The position numbers were made by a program, and so were the translations under genes. Shown in pieces: positions 27,080-35,676 of a DNA stretch of 64,000 bases. Under the pieces are notes generated by a model, which saw nothing but the letters and a program-made list of their open reading frames with translations, was not told the origin of the DNA and searched no databases. Location of the stretch: NCBI RefSeq assembly GCF_003515075.1, contig NZ_QWLV01000007.1:1-64000 (forward strand). Direction: 5' to 3'. The DNA comes from Sphingomonas gilva (GTDB taxonomy: Bacteria; Pseudomonadota; Alphaproteobacteria; Sphingomonadales; Sphingomonadaceae). The first letter of the stretch is position 1; every line of letters starts with the position of its first letter.

Positions 27080-27094
27080 CGCGCTTGCCAAATC

Positions 27095-27186
27095 CGTCGC
27101 CCCTGCGAAGGCAGGGGCCGCCAGGTTTGTGGCACATCCGGCGCCGCCCATGCCGGCTGCGGCCCCTGCCTTCGCAGGGGCGACGG
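27095..27186. repeat. Repeat family A, copy A3
   Basis: Same arms as A1 (GCCCCTGCGAAGGCAGGGGC and its complement), with the GGTTTGTGGCACATCC core in reversed orientation. Confidence 0.88.
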
Positions 27187-27227
27187 CGTTGAGCCGCAAC
27201 CGCCCCACCTCCACCGCACCTTTCCTT

Positions 27228-27314
27228 CGTCACCCGGACTTGTTCCGGGGTCCATGTCTCCGCAAGCGCCCGCAGCCATTGTTCTCGCGAACACGGAACG
27301 AATCCGGGGGACGG
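27228..27314. repeat. Repeat family B, degenerate copy B1
   Basis: The left arm (GTCACCCGGACTTGTTCCGG) is well kept. The right arm is decayed to GGAACGAATCCGGGGGACGG. The centre has the CCGCAAGCG-type sequence also seen in B2. Confidence 0.7.
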
Positions 27315-27420
27315 GGAAGGGTGCGGTGGTGCTCGCGGCGTCCAAACCTCCGCGTCTCCGCGTGAAAAGCCTTCTCTCCCTACCCACGAACCCCGCGCAA
27401 ACTTTTCGCTTGCTTTTTGA

Positions 27421-27435
27421 TAACCAATATGGTTA
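27421..27435. promoter_or_regulatory. Palindromic operator-like site TAACCA-N3-TGGTTA
   Basis: A perfect 6-bp inverted repeat with three-base spacing ends 9 bp before the ATG of the acidic helix-turn-helix protein, in an AT-rich promoter stretch. The downstream gene's own DNA-binding motif makes autoregulation a possibility. Confidence 0.5.
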
Positions 27436-27444
27436 TATACATAA

Positions 27445-28644
27445 ATGAGCACGAACCAAGCGCACGCGCCGGCCACACAGGCGCATGAACCCGTCCTCGA
27501 CGCCGAGGACGATCGCCCCGAGGCCGATCTGCACCATTGCGCGGAGCCCTATGGCTGGACCCCCTTCAACCAGGCGCTGTTCCTCATCATGTCGGCGGAG
27601 GGCGAGACGGTCGAGCACGCCGCCTCGTGCTGCGGGCTCACCGCGTCGAGCGCCTATGCCTTGCGCAAGCGCGCGTCGGGCCAGGTCTTCGCGCTCGGCT
27701 GGCAGGCGGCGCGCGTCCTCGCGCGTGAGCGGCTGGCCGATCTCGCCTTCACCCGCTCGGTCGAGGGCTGGGACGAGGTCGTCACCCGCACGCGCACGCG
27801 CGATGAGGATGCCGACACCGTCACCACCAGCCGCCGCCGTATCGACAACGGCCTTCTGAGCCGCCAGCTCGCCCGGCTCGACGCGCAGGCGCGCGAGGAC
27901 GGGCCCGACGCCGCCGCGCGCATCATCGCGCGCGAGTTCGACGCCTTCATCGATCTGGTCCGCGCCGGCGCCAGCCCCGCGCGCGTCGGCCTGTTCCTCA
28001 GGAACCACGGGCTGGGCAAGCTGCCCCCCGCGCTCGAGCCGCTGGTCGCGCTCGCCCGCGCGGACACCATGCTGCGCGCGGGCGCCGGCCTCGCCGCGGA
28101 GGTCGATGTCGCCGATCTCGATCCGGCCGACCGCGCGCATTGGACCGCGGACCAGTGGCGCCGGGCGGAGGCCGCCGGCCTCGTCACGCTCGCCCCGCCG
28201 CCCCCGGCGCCGGCGAACGATGCGTTTGAGGGTCAAATTTCTCAAGCGGCCGTCGACCGCCAGATCTGGTACGATCATGAAGAGCGTGCATGGCGCACCG
28301 ATTTTCCGCCGCCGGCCGATTATGACGGGATCGAATGGGGCGATTATGGCGAAGACGATTATCATCGCGAGCTGAGCAATGCCGAACAGGCGGTGGTGGA
28401 CGCCGACGAGGCGGCCGAGGTGGACGAGCGGCGGACCGTCGAAACCGCCCTGCGCGACGCCTATTTCGGCTTCGCCGGCGGTGCTCCGGCGCCCGATGAG
28501 GACGAAGAGGACGACGCGCCGTTCCCCGAGGCGTCGTCGCCTGACGCGTCGCCGGCCGACGCCTTCTCGCCGCCTGCGGAACCCGCGCCTCCGCCCCCGG
28601 TTGAACCGGGATGCGCGCCTTCGCCTCGCTGCTCGATGCTCTGA
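27445..28644 (+). CDS. Uncharacterised protein with helix-turn-helix-like N terminus and acidic proline-rich tail
   Basis: A 399-residue protein I cannot assign to a named family. Residues 35-90 (WTPFNQALFLIMSAEGETVEHAA, then CCGLTASSAYALRKRA) look like a helix-turn-helix, similar to those of small terminase-like or transposase-like proteins. Residues 90-200 are charged helical sequence, and from about 300 the chain is acidic and proline-rich (EDEEDDAPFPEASSP). Inside the coding region, 28222-28245 is nearly identical to a sequence behind rpoN. The 3' end overlaps the DNA ligase start by 34 bp, so the two genes are likely coexpressed. An intrinsically disordered tail is probable. Confidence 0.65.
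   Translation: MSTNQAHAPATQAHEPVLDAEDDRPEADLHHCAEPYGWTPFNQALFLIMSAEGETVEHAASCCGLTASSAYALRKRASGQVFALGWQAARVLARERLADLAFTRSVEGWDEVVTRTRTRDEDADTVTTSRRRIDNGLLSRQLARLDAQAREDGPDAAARIIAREFDAFIDLVRAGASPARVGLFLRNHGLGKLPPALEPLVALARADTMLRAGAGLAAEVDVADLDPADRAHWTADQWRRAEAAGLVTLAPPPPAPANDAFEGQISQAAVDRQIWYDHEERAWRTDFPPPADYDGIEWGDYGEDDYHRELSNAEQAVVDADEAAEVDERRTVETALRDAYFGFAGGAPAPDEDEEDDAPFPEASSPDASPADAFSPPAEPAPPPPVEPGCAPSPRCSML
28222..28245. repeat. 24-nt dispersed motif, copy 1 (within a gene)
   Basis: GCGTTTGAGGGTCAAATTTC followed by TCAA. It matches 23 of 24 bases of the complement of 37154-37177. In this gene it is read in frame as AFEGQISQ. Confidence 0.6.
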
Positions 28645-30188
28645 TCTACACGCGCTCGCGCAATGCGAAGCTGAAGCTGATCGCCGATTACCTTGTCGCC
28701 ACGCCCGATCCCGATCGCGGCTGGGCGATGGCGGCGCTGACCGGCGATCTCGATCTCCCCGCGGTCAAGCCCGCGATCGTCCGCGCGATGGTCGAGGAAC
28801 GGGTCGATCCGGTGCTGTTCCGCCTCAGCCGCGATTATGTCGGCGACACCGCGGAAACCGTGTCGCTGCTCTGGCCCGAGCCGCCGGTCGCGCCCACCGA
28901 CGCGATCGATCTGTCGCTGGGCGCGGTGGTGGGCGCGCTGATGCGGCTCGGCCGGGCGGACGCGCCCGCGACGCTCGCGGCGTTCATGGACCGGATGACC
29001 CCGCCCGAACGCTTCGCGCTGTTGAAGCTCGCGGGCGGCGGGCTTCGCGTCGGCGTCTCGGCGCGGCTCGCCAAGACCGCGCTGGCGCAGGCCTTCGCGC
29101 TCGACGTCGATGCGGTGGAGGAGGTGTGGCACGGCATCCGCGCGCCCTATGCCGAGCTGTTCGACTGGGCCGAGGGGCGGGGCGAGCAGCCCACGCCCGC
29201 CAACACGCCCGTCTTCCGCCCCTTCATGCTCGCCCACCCGCTGGAGGACGCGCGCGTCGACCTCGCCGACTATGCCGCCGAATGGAAATGGGACGGCATC
29301 CGCGTCCAGCTCGTCCGCACCGGCGGCGAGACCCGGCTCTACAGCCGCACCGGCGACGACGTCACCCGCAGCTTCCCCGATGTCGCCGCCGCCTTCGACG
29401 CGGAGGGCGTGCTCGACGGCGAGCTGCTGGTGAAGGGCGAGGCGCAGCGCGGCGAGGCCGCCAGCTTCAACGCGCTCCAGCAGCGGCTGGGGCGCAAGAC
29501 CGTGTCGGCGAAGATGCTCGCCGACTATCCCGCCTTCGTCCGCCTCTACGACATTTTGCTCGAGGGGGCGGAGGATCTGCGCGGCGCCGCCTGGACCGAA
29601 CGCCGCGCCCGGCTGGAGGCCTTCGTCCCCCGGCTCGATCCCGATCGCTTCGATCTCTCGCAGGTGATCGAGGCGGCAGACTTCGACGCGCTGGAGGCGA
29701 TCCGCGCCGGCGCGCGCGATGCCGCGATCGAAGGCGTCATGCTCAAGCGGCGCGACAGCCCCTATGTCGCCGGCCGCCGCGCGGGGCTGTGGTACAAATG
29801 GAAGCGCGATCCGCTCACCGCCGATTGCGTGCTGATGTACGCCCAGCGCGGCAGCGGCAAACGGTCGAGCTATTATTCGGACTATACCTTCGGCTGCTGG
29901 ACGGAGGACGGCGAGCTGCTCCCCGTCGGCAAGGCCTATTCGGGCTTCACCGACGAGGAGCTGAAATGGCTCGACCGCTTCGTGCGCAACAGCACCGTCC
30001 AGCGCTTCGGCCCCGTGCGCGAGGTGGAGAAGGCGCTGGTGCTGGAGGTCGCCTTCGATTCGATCCACGAATCGAAGCGTCATAAATCCGGCCTCGCCAT
30101 GCGCTTCCCCCGCATCGCCCGCATCCGCCGCGACAAGCCGGCGAGCGAGGCCGACCGCATCGACACGCTCAAGCGGATGATCGCGTGA
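28611..30188 (+). CDS. ATP-dependent DNA ligase (LigB/Lig-associated repair type)
   Basis: A 525-residue ATP-dependent ligase: an N-terminal alpha-helical DNA-binding domain (1-200), adenylation domain with nucleotidyl Lys226 in EWKWDGIR, motifs YSRTGDDVTR, DGELLV and EGVMLKRRDSPY, and a C-terminal OB-fold ending in SGLAMRFPRIARIRRDKP. This form usually sits in a set with a metallo-beta-lactamase-fold exonuclease, a large DEXH (Lhr-like) helicase and a phosphoesterase; none of these is next to it here. The start overlaps the upstream gene by 34 bp. It is convergent with the glutaminyl cyclase gene. Confidence 0.93.
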   Translation: MRAFASLLDALIYTRSRNAKLKLIADYLVATPDPDRGWAMAALTGDLDLPAVKPAIVRAMVEERVDPVLFRLSRDYVGDTAETVSLLWPEPPVAPTDAIDLSLGAVVGALMRLGRADAPATLAAFMDRMTPPERFALLKLAGGGLRVGVSARLAKTALAQAFALDVDAVEEVWHGIRAPYAELFDWAEGRGEQPTPANTPVFRPFMLAHPLEDARVDLADYAAEWKWDGIRVQLVRTGGETRLYSRTGDDVTRSFPDVAAAFDAEGVLDGELLVKGEAQRGEAASFNALQQRLGRKTVSAKMLADYPAFVRLYDILLEGAEDLRGAAWTERRARLEAFVPRLDPDRFDLSQVIEAADFDALEAIRAGARDAAIEGVMLKRRDSPYVAGRRAGLWYKWKRDPLTADCVLMYAQRGSGKRSSYYSDYTFGCWTEDGELLPVGKAYSGFTDEELKWLDRFVRNSTVQRFGPVREVEKALVLEVAFDSIHESKRHKSGLAMRFPRIARIRRDKPASEADRIDTLKRMIA

Positions 30189-30221
30189 TGGTCGGCCTTT
30201 TCCGCGCGCACCGTACCGCCT

Positions 30222-30248
30222 CGCCGTCCTTGATCATTAAGGGCGGCG
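30222..30248. terminator. Hairpin between convergent genes
   Basis: CGCCGTCCTT and AAGGGCGGCG form a ten-base stem with one mismatch around GATCATT, between the ligase stop and the glutaminyl cyclase stop. There is no clear U-run, so this is a weak call. Confidence 0.4.
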
Positions 30249-30250
30249 GG

Positions 30251-31039
30251 TCATTGCGCCCGTCCGATCGGCTCGCCCACGGCGATCTCGAACAGCGTCG
30301 GCCAGGTCTTGCCCGTGACGAACAGCCGCTTGCCGGCGGGATCGTAGGCGATGCCGTTCGCCACCGCGTCCCGATCGGCCATCGCGACCTCCGCGACGAG
30401 CGGGCGCAGATCGATCAGGCCGGTGACCTTGCCGCTCGCCGGATCGATCCGCGCGATGAAGCCGGTCATCCACACATTGGCGAGGATCTCGCCTTCGACG
30501 AATTCCAGCTCGTTCAGCTGCGTCAACGGGCGGCCGTTCAGCGTGACCGCCACCGACCGGCGTTCGGTGAAGCCGTCCGGGTCGATGAAGCGAAGCCTGT
30601 CGGTGCCGTCGGACAGCACCAGGCTGGCGCCGTCGCTGGTCAGCCCCCAGCCCTCTCCGACATAGCTGAAGCGCCCGGTGCGCCGCAGCGAGGCGCGATC
30701 CCAGCGGAACGCTTCGCCCGTCGTCCAGGTCACGCTGTAGAGCGCGTCCTTCCAGCAGGCGCTGCCCTCGCCGAAAAGATCGGCCGGGATCGGCGCGCGC
30801 GCGATGATCTTGCCGCTCGCCGGGTCCACCCGACGGACATCGGACCGCCCGACATGCCCGGTGCTTTCGTACAGCACCCCGTCGCACCACGACAGGCCCT
30901 GGGTGAAGGCGGCCGGATCGTGCGGGTAGCGCGCCACGACGGACACGCCGGCGACCGGCACGCTCTCCGGCGCGGTCGCCGGCGGCGCGGATTGCGCCGC
31001 CAGCAGCAGCAGCGCGGGCAGAAGGATCGATCGATGCAC
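30251..31039 (-). CDS. Glutaminyl-peptide cyclotransferase (plant/bacterial beta-propeller type)
   Basis: A 262-residue exported protein predicted to convert N-terminal Gln to pyroglutamate. Family motifs of the five-bladed-propeller glutamine cyclotransferases are clear: DPAAFTQGLSW, LYESTGHVG, YVGEGWGLTSDG, LNELEFV, NVW and NGIAYDPAGKRLFVTGK. The signal peptide is VHRSILLPALLLLAAQS. I use the GTG at 31039 because the in-frame ATG at 31078 lies inside the terminator hairpin of the neighbouring cold-shock gene. It is transcribed away from that gene's terminator, so it needs its own promoter or read-through. Confidence 0.87.
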   Translation of the reverse strand: MHRSILLPALLLLAAQSAPPATAPESVPVAGVSVVARYPHDPAAFTQGLSWCDGVLYESTGHVGRSDVRRVDPASGKIIARAPIPADLFGEGSACWKDALYSVTWTTGEAFRWDRASLRRTGRFSYVGEGWGLTSDGASLVLSDGTDRLRFIDPDGFTERRSVAVTLNGRPLTQLNELEFVEGEILANVWMTGFIARIDPASGKVTGLIDLRPLVAEVAMADRDAVANGIAYDPAGKRLFVTGKTWPTLFEIAVGEPIGRAQ

Positions 31040-31062
31040 GGCGCAGCCGGTCTCCAGATGCG

Positions 31063-31097
31063 AAAAGGGCCGAACCATCCATCGATGGTCCGGCCCT
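31063..31097 (-). terminator. Rho-independent terminator of the cold-shock gene
   Basis: On the minus strand, GGGCCGGACCATC pairs with GATGGTTCGGCCC (13 bp, one mismatch) around a four-base GATG loop, and is followed by TTTT. It is placed 24 bp after the cold-shock stop. Confidence 0.8.
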
Positions 31098-31120
31098 GTG
31101 ATCCTCCCGCTCAGGGAAGC

Positions 31121-31921
31121 TCAGTCGTATTTGGGCTGCAGGTTGACCGCGGCGTGCTTGCCGCGGCGATCGACCTCCAACTCGAACTCCAGCTTGTCGC
31201 CCTCGTTGAGCGTGGGCATGCCCGCGCGCTCGACGGCGGAGATGTGGACGAACGCATCGGGCTGTCCGTCATCGCGCTGGATGAAGCCGAAGCCCTTCAT
31301 CGCGTTGAAGAACTTGACCGTGCCGCTCGCCCGCTCGCCGGTCAGCTGGCGCTGCGGCCCGCCGCGGTCGCCGCCGAAGCCGCCCTCGCGCTGTTCGCGG
31401 GGGCCACGCTCCTGCACCGGCAGCGGCTCGCCCTCGATCTTGAGGTCGGTCGCCGAGATGCGCCCGCCGCGATCGACCAGGGTGAAGCCCAGCGGCTGCC
31501 CCTCGGCGAGGCCGGTGAGCCCCGCCTGCTCGACCGCGGAGATGTGGACGAACACGTCCTCGCCGCCATCGTCGCGGACGATGAAGCCGAAGCCCTTCTG
31601 CCCGTTGAAGAATTTGACCACGCCGGTGCCTTCGCCGACGACCTGCGGGGGCATGCCGCGGCCACCGCCGCCGCCGCCGCCGAAGCCGCCACCACCGCCG
31701 CCGCGATAGCCGCCGCCACCGCCGCCGCCGAACCGGTCGCCGCCACCGCCGAAGCGATCGCCGCCGCCGAAGCCGCCGCCGCCGCCGAAGCGGTCGCCGC
31801 CTCCGAAACCGCCGCGGTCGCCGAAGCCACCGCCGCCGAAACCGCCTTCATCGCCGAAACTGTCGCGCTTGTCGCGGCCACGCCCGCCGCGATCCCCGCG
31901 GCGTCCTCTATCGAAACCCAT
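31121..31921 (-). CDS. Double cold-shock-domain protein with glycine-rich N terminus
   Basis: A 266-residue single-stranded nucleic-acid-binding protein. The first about 90 residues are an RGG/GGFGGG-type low-complexity arm with GGDRFGG repeats. Two cold-shock domains follow: GTGVVKFFNGQKGFGFI with VFVHISAVEQAG, and SGTVKFFNAMKGFGFI with AFVHISAVERAG. Both contain RNP1 (KGFGFI) and RNP2 (VFVHIS/AFVHIS). Tandem cold-shock domains are common in alphaproteobacteria; the long glycine-rich arm is less usual and suggests RNA chaperone or condensate behaviour. ATG 31921 begins just before the RG-rich stretch; the frame continues open to 32251 but that part resembles no family. A terminator follows at 31063-31097. 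Confidence 0.88.
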   Translation of the reverse strand: MGFDRGRRGDRGGRGRDKRDSFGDEGGFGGGGFGDRGGFGGGDRFGGGGGFGGGDRFGGGGDRFGGGGGGGYRGGGGGGFGGGGGGGRGMPPQVVGEGTGVVKFFNGQKGFGFIVRDDGGEDVFVHISAVEQAGLTGLAEGQPLGFTLVDRGGRISATDLKIEGEPLPVQERGPREQREGGFGGDRGGPQRQLTGERASGTVKFFNAMKGFGFIQRDDGQPDAFVHISAVERAGMPTLNEGDKLEFELEVDRRGKHAAVNLQPKYD

Positions 31922-32129
31922 GCCCTGTTCGTCTTCCAACCTCGCCCGAAATCGACCGTTAAGACCATCGCCAGGCGAATCGCGCAGGTCTTCACAGCGC
32001 GAAAGATATGCGCGCCCGTGAAGGCCATAGACCAATTCTCCACAGGCTGCGAACATTTTCATCGCACGGAAGCCCCCGCCCGGTCGGTTCGTCTTGCGAG
32101 ACCAACGCTCTCCCGCCAAAAGGCCCTTC

Positions 32130-32954
32130 ATGGACAGCATCATCGCGCTTCTTTCCGACCCGGCCGCCTGGGCCGCCCTCGTCACGCTGGTGATTCTCGA
32201 GGTCGTGCTGGGGATCGACAATCTGATCTTCATCTCGATCCTGTCGAACAAGCTGCCCGCGCATCAGCAGCAGAAGGCGCGGCGGATCGGCATCGGCCTC
32301 GCGCTGGCGATGCGCCTCGCGCTCCTGTCGATGATCGCCTTCATCGTCGCGCTGACCACGCCAGTGTTCGATCTCGGCTTCCAGGGCGGCCCCGGCGCGC
32401 ATGGCGAACCGACCTTCGAGACCGCCTTTTCCTGGCGCGACCTGATCCTGATCGCGGGCGGCCTGTTCCTGGTGTGGAAGGCGACCAAGGAGATCCATCA
32501 CACGATGGATGTCGAGCCGACCGGCGAGACGCTCGACAAGAAGGGGCAGGTGGTCCTCAACTTCGGCTCGGCGATCGCGCAGATCGTCGCGCTCGACATG
32601 GTCTTCTCGATCGATTCGATCCTGACCGCGGTCGGCATGACCGATCATGTGCCGATCATGATGACGGCGGTGATCATCACCGTCATCGTCATGCTGGTGG
32701 CGGCCGATCCGCTCGCCAACTTCATCAACAACAACCCGACCGTGGTGATGCTGGCGCTGGGCTTCCTCCTGATGATCGGCGCGGTGCTGATCGCGGACGG
32801 CTTCGGCGTGCATGTGCCCAAGGGCTATATCTATGCCGCGATGGCCTTCTCGGCCGGGGTGGAGACGCTCAATATCTTCTCGCGCCGGGCGAGGAAGCGG
32901 AAGGCGGAGGCGCGCGCGGCGATCTCTCCGGCGAGCGTCACCGCCGACGAGTAG
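32130..32954 (+). CDS. TerC family integral membrane protein
   Basis: A 274-residue membrane protein with about seven helices. The TerC signature is present as [19 protein letters not shown] near residue 20 and [16 protein letters not shown] around residue 157; these Asp-containing motifs are linked to metal (Mn2+) export in YkoY/Alx-type members. The start ATG 32130 lies 36 bases inside the open frame and fits family length. It is divergent from the cold-shock gene across about 208 bp. Confidence 0.9.
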   Translation: MDSIIALLSDPAAWAALVTLVILEVVLGIDNLIFISILSNKLPAHQQQKARRIGIGLALAMRLALLSMIAFIVALTTPVFDLGFQGGPGAHGEPTFETAFSWRDLILIAGGLFLVWKATKEIHHTMDVEPTGETLDKKGQVVLNFGSAIAQIVALDMVFSIDSILTAVGMTDHVPIMMTAVIITVIVMLVAADPLANFINNNPTVVMLALGFLLMIGAVLIADGFGVHVPKGYIYAAMAFSAGVETLNIFSRRARKRKAEARAAISPASVTADE

Positions 32955-33002
32955 GCCCGCGCGCCATTGAGCGTTCATCGCAGGCGGGTTAGGGCGCAGG
33001 GC

Positions 33003-33620
33003 ATGGCCGTATATTTCCACGAAGAAGACCTGCCCGCGGGCGTGCTCGCCCCGGGCCCGATCGCCGTCGATACCGAGACGATGGGGCTCCTGACCCCGCG
33101 CGATCGGCTGTGCGTCGTCCAGCTCTCGGACGGCGGCGATGACGAGCATCTCGTCCGCTTCAATCCGGGCAGCGACTATGCCGCGCCCAATCTGAAGGCG
33201 GTGCTGGCCGATCCCGCCCGGCTCAAGCTCTATCATTTCGCCCGCTTCGATATCGCCGCGATCCAATATTATCTCGGCGTGGTGGCGGCCCCGGTCTATT
33301 GCACCAAGACGGCGTCGCGGCTGGTGCGCACCTATACCGATCGCCACGGCCTGAAGGAGCTGGTGCGCGAGCTGCTCGGCGCCGAGCTGTCCAAGGTCCA
33401 GCAATCGTCCGATTGGGGCGGGCCTGAGCTGAACGACGCGCAGCGCGAATATGCCGCCTCCGACGTGCGCTATCTCCACCGCCTGCGCGAGGAGCTCGAC
33501 CGGCGGCTGGCGCGCGAGGGCCGCACCGCGCTGGCCCAGGCCTGTTTCGACTTCCTGCCCGCGCGCGCCGCGCTCGATCTCGCCGGCTGGCCGGAGGTGG
33601 ATATCTTCGCCCATGTCTGA
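33003..33620 (+). CDS. rnd: Ribonuclease D-like 3'-5' exonuclease (short form)
   Basis: A 205-residue DEDD exonuclease. ExoI motif AVDTETMGL (Asp and Glu), ExoII FHFARFDI-type sequence (YHFARFDIAA) and ExoIII with YAASDVRYL are present. It ends where full RNase D would have HRDC domains, so it is the compact form common in alphaproteobacteria that trims small RNA 3' ends. The start at 33003 is chosen over an in-frame ATG 36 bases upstream because the family begins MAVYFHEEDL. It overlaps lptC by eight bases and heads the lptC-lptA-lptB-rpoN run. Confidence 0.88.
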   Translation: MAVYFHEEDLPAGVLAPGPIAVDTETMGLLTPRDRLCVVQLSDGGDDEHLVRFNPGSDYAAPNLKAVLADPARLKLYHFARFDIAAIQYYLGVVAAPVYCTKTASRLVRTYTDRHGLKELVRELLGAELSKVQQSSDWGGPELNDAQREYAASDVRYLHRLREELDRRLAREGRTALAQACFDFLPARAALDLAGWPEVDIFAHV

Positions 33621-34251
33621 GATCGCGGTCCGGATGCGCGGCGAGCGCCAGCGCTGGGCGGCGCCAGGATCGTCGCACGACCGCATCATCGGCCTGTCGC
33701 GCGTGATCCTGCCGATGGGCATCGGCATCCTCGCCGCCTTCCTGGTGATGGCGCCGCTGACGATGGGCGGCGACGTGTCGTTCGTGCTCGACAAGAACAA
33801 GGTCGCCGTGGCGAAGGAGCGGCTGCGGATCAGCGAGGCGCTGTACCGCGGCGCCGATTCGGAGGGCCAGCCCTTCGCGCTCCGCGCGGGATCGGCCGTG
33901 CAGGCCAGCTCGGCCGATCCGGTGGTGCGCATCACCGACATGGACGCCGAGATCCGCCTGAAGGACGGCCCGGCGACGCTGAGCGCCGAGCGCGGGCGTT
34001 ACGACATGGAGGCCGAGCGCGTCGCCGTCGATGGGCCGATCCAGTTCCGCAGCGCTGACGGCTATGCGATCGACACCAGCGACGCGACGGTCGATCTCCG
34101 GTCGCGCACGATGTGGTCGGCCGGCGACGTCACGGGGCGGATGCCGCTCGGCACCTTCCGCGCCGATCGGCTGCGCGCCGATCTGGAGGCGCGCACCGTC
34201 ACGCTCGAGGGCAACGCCCGCTTGCGGATCGTCCAGAACGGAGCCAGATGA
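33613..34251 (+). CDS. lptC: LPS export protein LptC
   Basis: A 212-residue bitopic inner-membrane protein: transmembrane helix at about 32-50 and a periplasmic beta-jellyroll with VRITDMDAEIRLKDGPATLSAERGRYD-type repeats. LptC passes lipopolysaccharide from the LptBFG transporter to LptA. It overlaps the RNase D gene by eight bases and is seven bases before lptA, a conserved arrangement. Confidence 0.88.
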   Translation: MSEIAVRMRGERQRWAAPGSSHDRIIGLSRVILPMGIGILAAFLVMAPLTMGGDVSFVLDKNKVAVAKERLRISEALYRGADSEGQPFALRAGSAVQASSADPVVRITDMDAEIRLKDGPATLSAERGRYDMEAERVAVDGPIQFRSADGYAIDTSDATVDLRSRTMWSAGDVTGRMPLGTFRADRLRADLEARTVTLEGNARLRIVQNGAR

Positions 34252-34257
34252 GGGGCC

Positions 34258-34791
34258 ATGATGCGCCGCGCCATCCTGTTCATGCCCATCGCGATGTTCG
34301 CCGCGCCGCTCGCCGCGCAGGCGCTGGAGAACCACAACGCCAACGCGCCGGTGGATGTCGAGGCCGACCGCATCGAGGTGCAGGACCGGCAGGACCGCGC
34401 CGTGTTCTCGGGCAATGTGAAGGTCCGCCAGGCCGGCCTCGCGCTCGACGCGGCGCGGCTGACGGTGTCCTATGCGGGCGGGCCGGGCCAGGGGGTCGAC
34501 ATCGAGCGGCTCGACGCGGCGGGCGGCGTGGTGGTGCGCAGCGCCACCGAGACCGCGCGCGGGCAGTACGCCATCTATGACCTCAACAGCCGCCAGATCA
34601 CCATGCTGGGCGGCGTCAGCCTGGAGCAGCGCGGCAACCGCATCAACGGCGGCCGGCTGGTGATCGATCTCGACACCGGCCGCGCGACGGTCGACGGCCG
34701 GTCGAGCGCGCCCGCGGGCAGCGGAATCGAAGGCGGCACCGGCGGCCGCGTCACCGGCCGCTTCACCGTGCCCCAGCGCAACGATCAGTGA
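34258..34791 (+). CDS. lptA: LPS transport periplasmic protein LptA (OstA domain)
   Basis: A 177-residue OstA-like protein with signal peptide (to about ALA in PLAAQALE). The beta-jellyroll repeats NAPVDVEADRIEVQDRQDRA, VFSGNVKVRQ and QITMLGGVSLEQRGNRINGG form the LPS bridge across the periplasm. Two consecutive ATGs (34258, 34261) can serve as start. The C terminus is a Gly-rich tail. Confidence 0.9.
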   Translation: MMRRAILFMPIAMFAAPLAAQALENHNANAPVDVEADRIEVQDRQDRAVFSGNVKVRQAGLALDAARLTVSYAGGPGQGVDIERLDAAGGVVVRSATETARGQYAIYDLNSRQITMLGGVSLEQRGNRINGGRLVIDLDTGRATVDGRSSAPAGSGIEGGTGGRVTGRFTVPQRNDQ

Positions 34792-34884
34792 ACCGCTAAA
34801 TTTGCCCGCCGCGCCCCGGCGGGGGTTCCAACCGCCGGGATTTGCTTGCATGAATCCTGCCAAGTGAGCGCGCGGGAGGCGCAG

Positions 34885-35670
34885 TTGAACGACCAGGTGC
34901 TGATCGACCCCGAGACCCTGCACGAGCCGGCGATGGTCGAGCCCGTGGACAACGGCCTGTCGGTGGTCTCGATCGCCAAATCCTACGACAAGCGCGTGGT
35001 GCTCGCCGATGTCTCGCTGTCGGTCGCGCGGGGCGAGGTGGTCGGCCTGCTCGGCCCCAACGGCGCGGGCAAGACGACCTGCTTCTATTCGATCATGGGG
35101 CTGGTGAAGCCCGACAGCGGCCGAATCATGCTCGACGGCGACGACATCACCGGGCTGCCGATGTACCGCCGCGCGATTCTGGGCCTGGGCTATCTGCCCC
35201 AGGAAACCTCGATCTTCCGCGGCCTCACGGTCGAGCAGAACATCATGGCGGTGCTCGAGCTGGCCGAGCCCGACAGGGACGCCCGCGAGGCGCGGCTCGA
35301 CAAGCTGCTCGACGAATTCGGGCTGACCCGGCTGCGCGCCTCCTCCGCGATGGCGCTGTCGGGCGGCGAGCGGCGCCGCGCGGAGATCGCCCGCGCGCTC
35401 GCCGCCGATCCGTCGATCATGCTGCTCGACGAGCCCTTCGCCGGCATCGATCCCCTGTCGATCAGCGACATCCGCGATCTGGTGAAGGAGCTGAAGCAGC
35501 GCTCGATCGGCGTGCTGATCACCGATCACAATGTCCGCGAGACGCTCGACATCGTCGACCGCGCCTGCATCATCTATGACGGCCGCGTGCTCTTCGCGGG
35601 CTCGCCCGGCGATCTCGTCGCCAACGAGAATGTCCGGCGGCTGTATCTGGGGGAGAGCTTCTCGCTCTGA
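34885..35670 (+). CDS. lptB: LPS export ABC transporter ATPase LptB
   Basis: A 261-residue ABC ATPase that powers LPS extraction from the inner membrane. Walker A GPNGAGKTT, Q-loop YLPQETSIF, signature LSGGERRR, Walker B IMLLDEPFAGID and switch ITDHNVRETL are complete. I place the start at TTG 34885, which has GGGAGG five bases upstream. The open frame begins at TTG 34846, and GTG 34864 is another option. It precedes rpoN by six bases. Confidence 0.92.
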   Translation: MNDQVLIDPETLHEPAMVEPVDNGLSVVSIAKSYDKRVVLADVSLSVARGEVVGLLGPNGAGKTTCFYSIMGLVKPDSGRIMLDGDDITGLPMYRRAILGLGYLPQETSIFRGLTVEQNIMAVLELAEPDRDAREARLDKLLDEFGLTRLRASSAMALSGGERRRAEIARALAADPSIMLLDEPFAGIDPLSISDIRDLVKELKQRSIGVLITDHNVRETLDIVDRACIIYDGRVLFAGSPGDLVANENVRRLYLGESFSL

Positions 35671-35676
35671 TCCCTT

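Larger units (their letters stand above)
27080..27444. other. Repeat-filled non-coding region with promoter
   Basis: A 365-bp gap containing repeat A3 (27095-27186), a degenerate family B copy (27228-27314) and then an AT-rich stretch (27400-27444) unlike the surrounding GC-rich DNA, which should hold the promoter of the next gene. No open frame with coding character was found. Confidence 0.7.

Noticed and set aside
31040..31078. Upstream ATG for the glutaminyl cyclase
   Set aside because: It lies within the cold-shock gene's terminator hairpin; the GTG at 31039 starts directly at a signal peptide.
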